A stretch of 59,670 nucleotides of DNA. Source: Hymenobacter psychrophilus. Its GTDB lineage: Bacteria; Bacteroidota; Bacteroidia; Cytophagales; Hymenobacteraceae. The position numbers and the translations under genes are program-made. The stretch lies in the NCBI RefSeq assembly GCF_900107135.1, contig NZ_FNOV01000018.1, positions 1 through 59,670 on the forward strand, read 5' to 3'. Shown in pieces: positions 58,079-59,670 of the stretch. A model generated the notes under the pieces. That model did not search any database and had not been told where the DNA came from. It saw only the letters and a list, made by a program, of their open reading frames with translations. How positions within the stretch are numbered: position 1 is the first letter of the stretch; each line of letters opens with the position of its first letter.

Positions 58079-59374
58079 ATGATGCGCCCTCTTGCCCTGC
58101 TTGCCTGCGGATTCCTTAGCACCCTGCTGGCTTCTTCCGGCCCGGCTGCCGTGCCAAACCACCTCGTCCCAGCCCGCCCCGCCGACAGCCCCCTGCTCGA
58201 TAGCCTGCTGCGCGCCGATGCCCGCCTGCTGCCCGTGGTGGAGCGCGCCCAGGAATACGAGCTGCAGATTATTTACACCCAGATCAACCGCGACGCCCAG
58301 CAACGGCCCACTTTCGTCGAGCACACCTACCGGCTCGATGCTGGCCAGTACTTCAATCCGGCCAGCCTCGTGAAGCTGCCCACCGTGGCCTTGGCCCTCG
58401 AAAAGCTGAACCGCCTGCACCAGCCCGGCCTTACCCGCCGCTCGCCCATGAGCACCGGCACTGCGTTTCGCTGCCAGACGCCCGTGCCCTACATTGCCAC
58501 CGCCGATTCCGACCGCGTCAATACCGTCGGCAACTACGCCAAGCGCATGCTGCTCGTCAGCGACAACCTGGCTTATAATCGTCTCTACGAATTTCTGGGT
58601 CAGCGCCCGCTCAACGAGCGGTTAGCCGAGTTAGGCTACCCCGAAACCCGCATCGTGCGCCGCTTTGCTCCCTGCGACACCGCTGCCAACCGCTACACCA
58701 ATCCCATAGAGTTCCGCGACCCGTCCACCGGCCAGGTTAGCTACCAGCAACCCGCTGCCGTCAACCCCCGCCCGTTCGATTCCCCATTGGGCCGCATCAG
58801 CAAAGGCCGCGCCCACCAGGCCGGCGGCCGCATCGTGCCCGGCCCCTACGATTTCACCACGGCCAACTACCTGCCGCTGCCAGCCATAACCAACATGCTC
58901 CGGGCACTACTCTTCCCCGAAGCTGTGCCCGCCAGCCAGCGTTTCCAGCTCACCCCCGACGATTACAGCTTCCTGCGCTATTATCTGCACCACACGCCCC
59001 ACGGCTCGGGTTACTCCCTCTACCAGCCCACCCGCTACTTCGACGCCTACAAAAAGTACCTGCACTACGGCCGCAAACCTGCCCTAGCTGCCGAGCCCGG
59101 GCTGCGCATCTATAATATAGTAGGCATGTCGCACGGCTACCTATCCGACGTCGCCTACTTCACCGACTCCACCAATCAGTCGGAATTCATGCTCAGCGCT
59201 GTGCTCTACGTCAACAAAAACGGCGTCATCAACGACGGCACCTATGAATACGACACCGTAGGCCTCCCTTTTCTAGCCGAACTGGGCCAGCAAATCCGCC
59301 GCTACGAAGCCACCCGCCCCCGCCCCATGGCCTACCCGCCAGCCGGATCCAGCCAATCGGAAGCCATTCGATGA
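58079..59374 (+). CDS. Class A beta-lactamase-like serine hydrolase
   Basis: 431 residues from MMRPLALLACG. Signal peptide cut near residue 20. Penicillin-binding-protein/class A beta-lactamase fold: SxxK in NPASLVKLPT with Ser96 and Lys99, SDN in VSDNLAYNRLYE at 161-163. The third (KTG-like) motif is not clear; GMSHGYLSD near residue 345 may take its place. It is larger than a class A beta-lactamase, with insertions after SDN. Beta-lactamase activity cannot be assumed; many such proteins are peptidases or esterases. Secreted to the periplasm. Confidence 0.82.
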   Translation: MMRPLALLACGFLSTLLASSGPAAVPNHLVPARPADSPLLDSLLRADARLLPVVERAQEYELQIIYTQINRDAQQRPTFVEHTYRLDAGQYFNPASLVKLPTVALALEKLNRLHQPGLTRRSPMSTGTAFRCQTPVPYIATADSDRVNTVGNYAKRMLLVSDNLAYNRLYEFLGQRPLNERLAELGYPETRIVRRFAPCDTAANRYTNPIEFRDPSTGQVSYQQPAAVNPRPFDSPLGRISKGRAHQAGGRIVPGPYDFTTANYLPLPAITNMLRALLFPEAVPASQRFQLTPDDYSFLRYYLHHTPHGSGYSLYQPTRYFDAYKKYLHYGRKPALAAEPGLRIYNIVGMSHGYLSDVAYFTDSTNQSEFMLSAVLYVNKNGVINDGTYEYDTVGLPFLAELGQQIRRYEATRPRPMAYPPAGSSQSEAIR

Positions 59375-59553
59375 GTCGGCCGCAAAAAGAAAGTGCCTGA
59401 TTCTGTGGGCTGAAGCGAGCCTTGAACGTCTATTTTACCCGCTGGGTTTGCGTAATCCGGCCCGATGCCCCACTTTTGCATCCCCAACCGGAACGCGGTC
59501 GGGACGGCCGCTCCTCCGGAAAAGCCCCTTGAAAAAAAGTTGCCCTGCTGGGT

Positions 59554-59585
59554 TGCAGAAGTCGGAAAGGTTTTACTACCTTTGC
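59554..59585 (+). promoter_or_regulatory. Strong promoter with leader at the right edge
   Basis: TTG at 59554-59556, 21 bases, TACCTTTG at 59578-59585, preceded by an A tract at 59533-59539 like an upstream activating sequence. The following leader contains a CGCTTC / GAAGCG hairpin at 59591-59607 and no reading frame I would trust up to 59670. It reads rightward, so the gene lies outside the window; the layout is what one sees before rRNA operons in this phylum. 59375-59553 shows nothing else. Confidence 0.6.
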
Positions 59586-59670
59586 ACCCCGCTTCAACCG
59601 GAAGCGCTTTCACCCTCGCTAGCAAAGTCGCCCGAAAAGGCGGCGCACACTAGCAGGAAGGCTGAAAGGA

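Noticed and set aside
58079..59374. Antibiotic-resistance beta-lactamase
   Set aside because: SxxK and SDN are present but the KTG motif and class A length are not; resistance cannot be claimed.
59465..59653. 62-residue frame at the right edge
   Set aside because: Runs across the strong promoter and leader hairpin and resembles no protein.

Overview
The window looks like a chromosomal segment of a GC-rich Bacteroidota bacterium, most probably Hymenobacter or a close relative in the Cytophagales. This is inferred from several things seen in the sequence. Promoters fit the Bacteroidota pattern (TTG or TTTG, about 19-20 bases, then TAnnTTTG or TAnnTTCG), and starts lack clear Shine-Dalgarno sites. 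The gene families are typical of the phylum (OMP beta-barrels, DUF2480, DUF6150, DUF6799, CHRD, YceI, DUF5694), and base composition is high-GC with AT-richer islands. No phage, plasmid, transposase or CRISPR array was found; most of the window is ordinary chromosome.

Layout. 0-6.3 kb: a broken DUF2306-like gene, a PagL-type lipid A deacylase, then a tandem array of five outer-membrane beta-barrel genes. A sixth, decayed copy survives only as promoter, 5' end, 3' end and hairpin. 6.3-15.9 kb (mostly minus strand): M20 dipeptidase, two SpoIIAA/STAS-like paralogues, plsY, a 1722-residue secreted protein of unknown function, and prmA. 16-17.1 kb: an OmpA-type lipoprotein whose frame is broken at a run of nine A's that fits a -1 slippery site. 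17.3-22.8 kb: DUF6150, tpiA, a TspO-like protein, a VOC protein and uvrA. 22.9-26.8 kb: an AT-richer solitary HSDR_N-type nuclease-like gene, a 21-bp tandem repeat, a hypothetical gene, and a secreted alpha/beta hydrolase whose nucleophile serine is replaced by glycine. 26.8-36.6 kb: MFS exporter, DUF6799 protein, ECF sigma factor overlapping a small putative regulator, nth, a glycosyltransferase, gmhA, an MsbA-like ABC transporter, CHRD and YceI proteins.

36.8-46 kb: small hypothetical gene, Wzi-like outer-membrane protein, FemAB-like acyltransferase overlapping upp, a small membrane protein, a DEAD-box helicase, tRNA-His, a PfkB sugar kinase, a small disordered protein and a lipoprotein. 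This stretch is rich in short-period intergenic repeats and palindromes. 46.3-59.7 kb: M61 peptidase, rpmH-rnpA-ctp, a membrane protein, a nitrilase-family hydrolase, tsaB, DUF2480, DUF5694, an amino-acid permease, a lipoprotein, a class-A beta-lactamase-like hydrolase, and at the right edge a strong promoter with leader that may feed a gene outside the window.

The most unusual material is non-coding. A 31-base element made of four heptads plus GCT (period 7) recurs at least seven times and always within about 10 bases of a gene boundary. A second family of GAACGTCATTCAG palindromes, a period-8 array, and two further MITE-like palindromes are also present. The A9 frameshift in the OmpA lipoprotein, the serine-less hydrolase and the nested palindrome in front of it are the best single-gene oddities.
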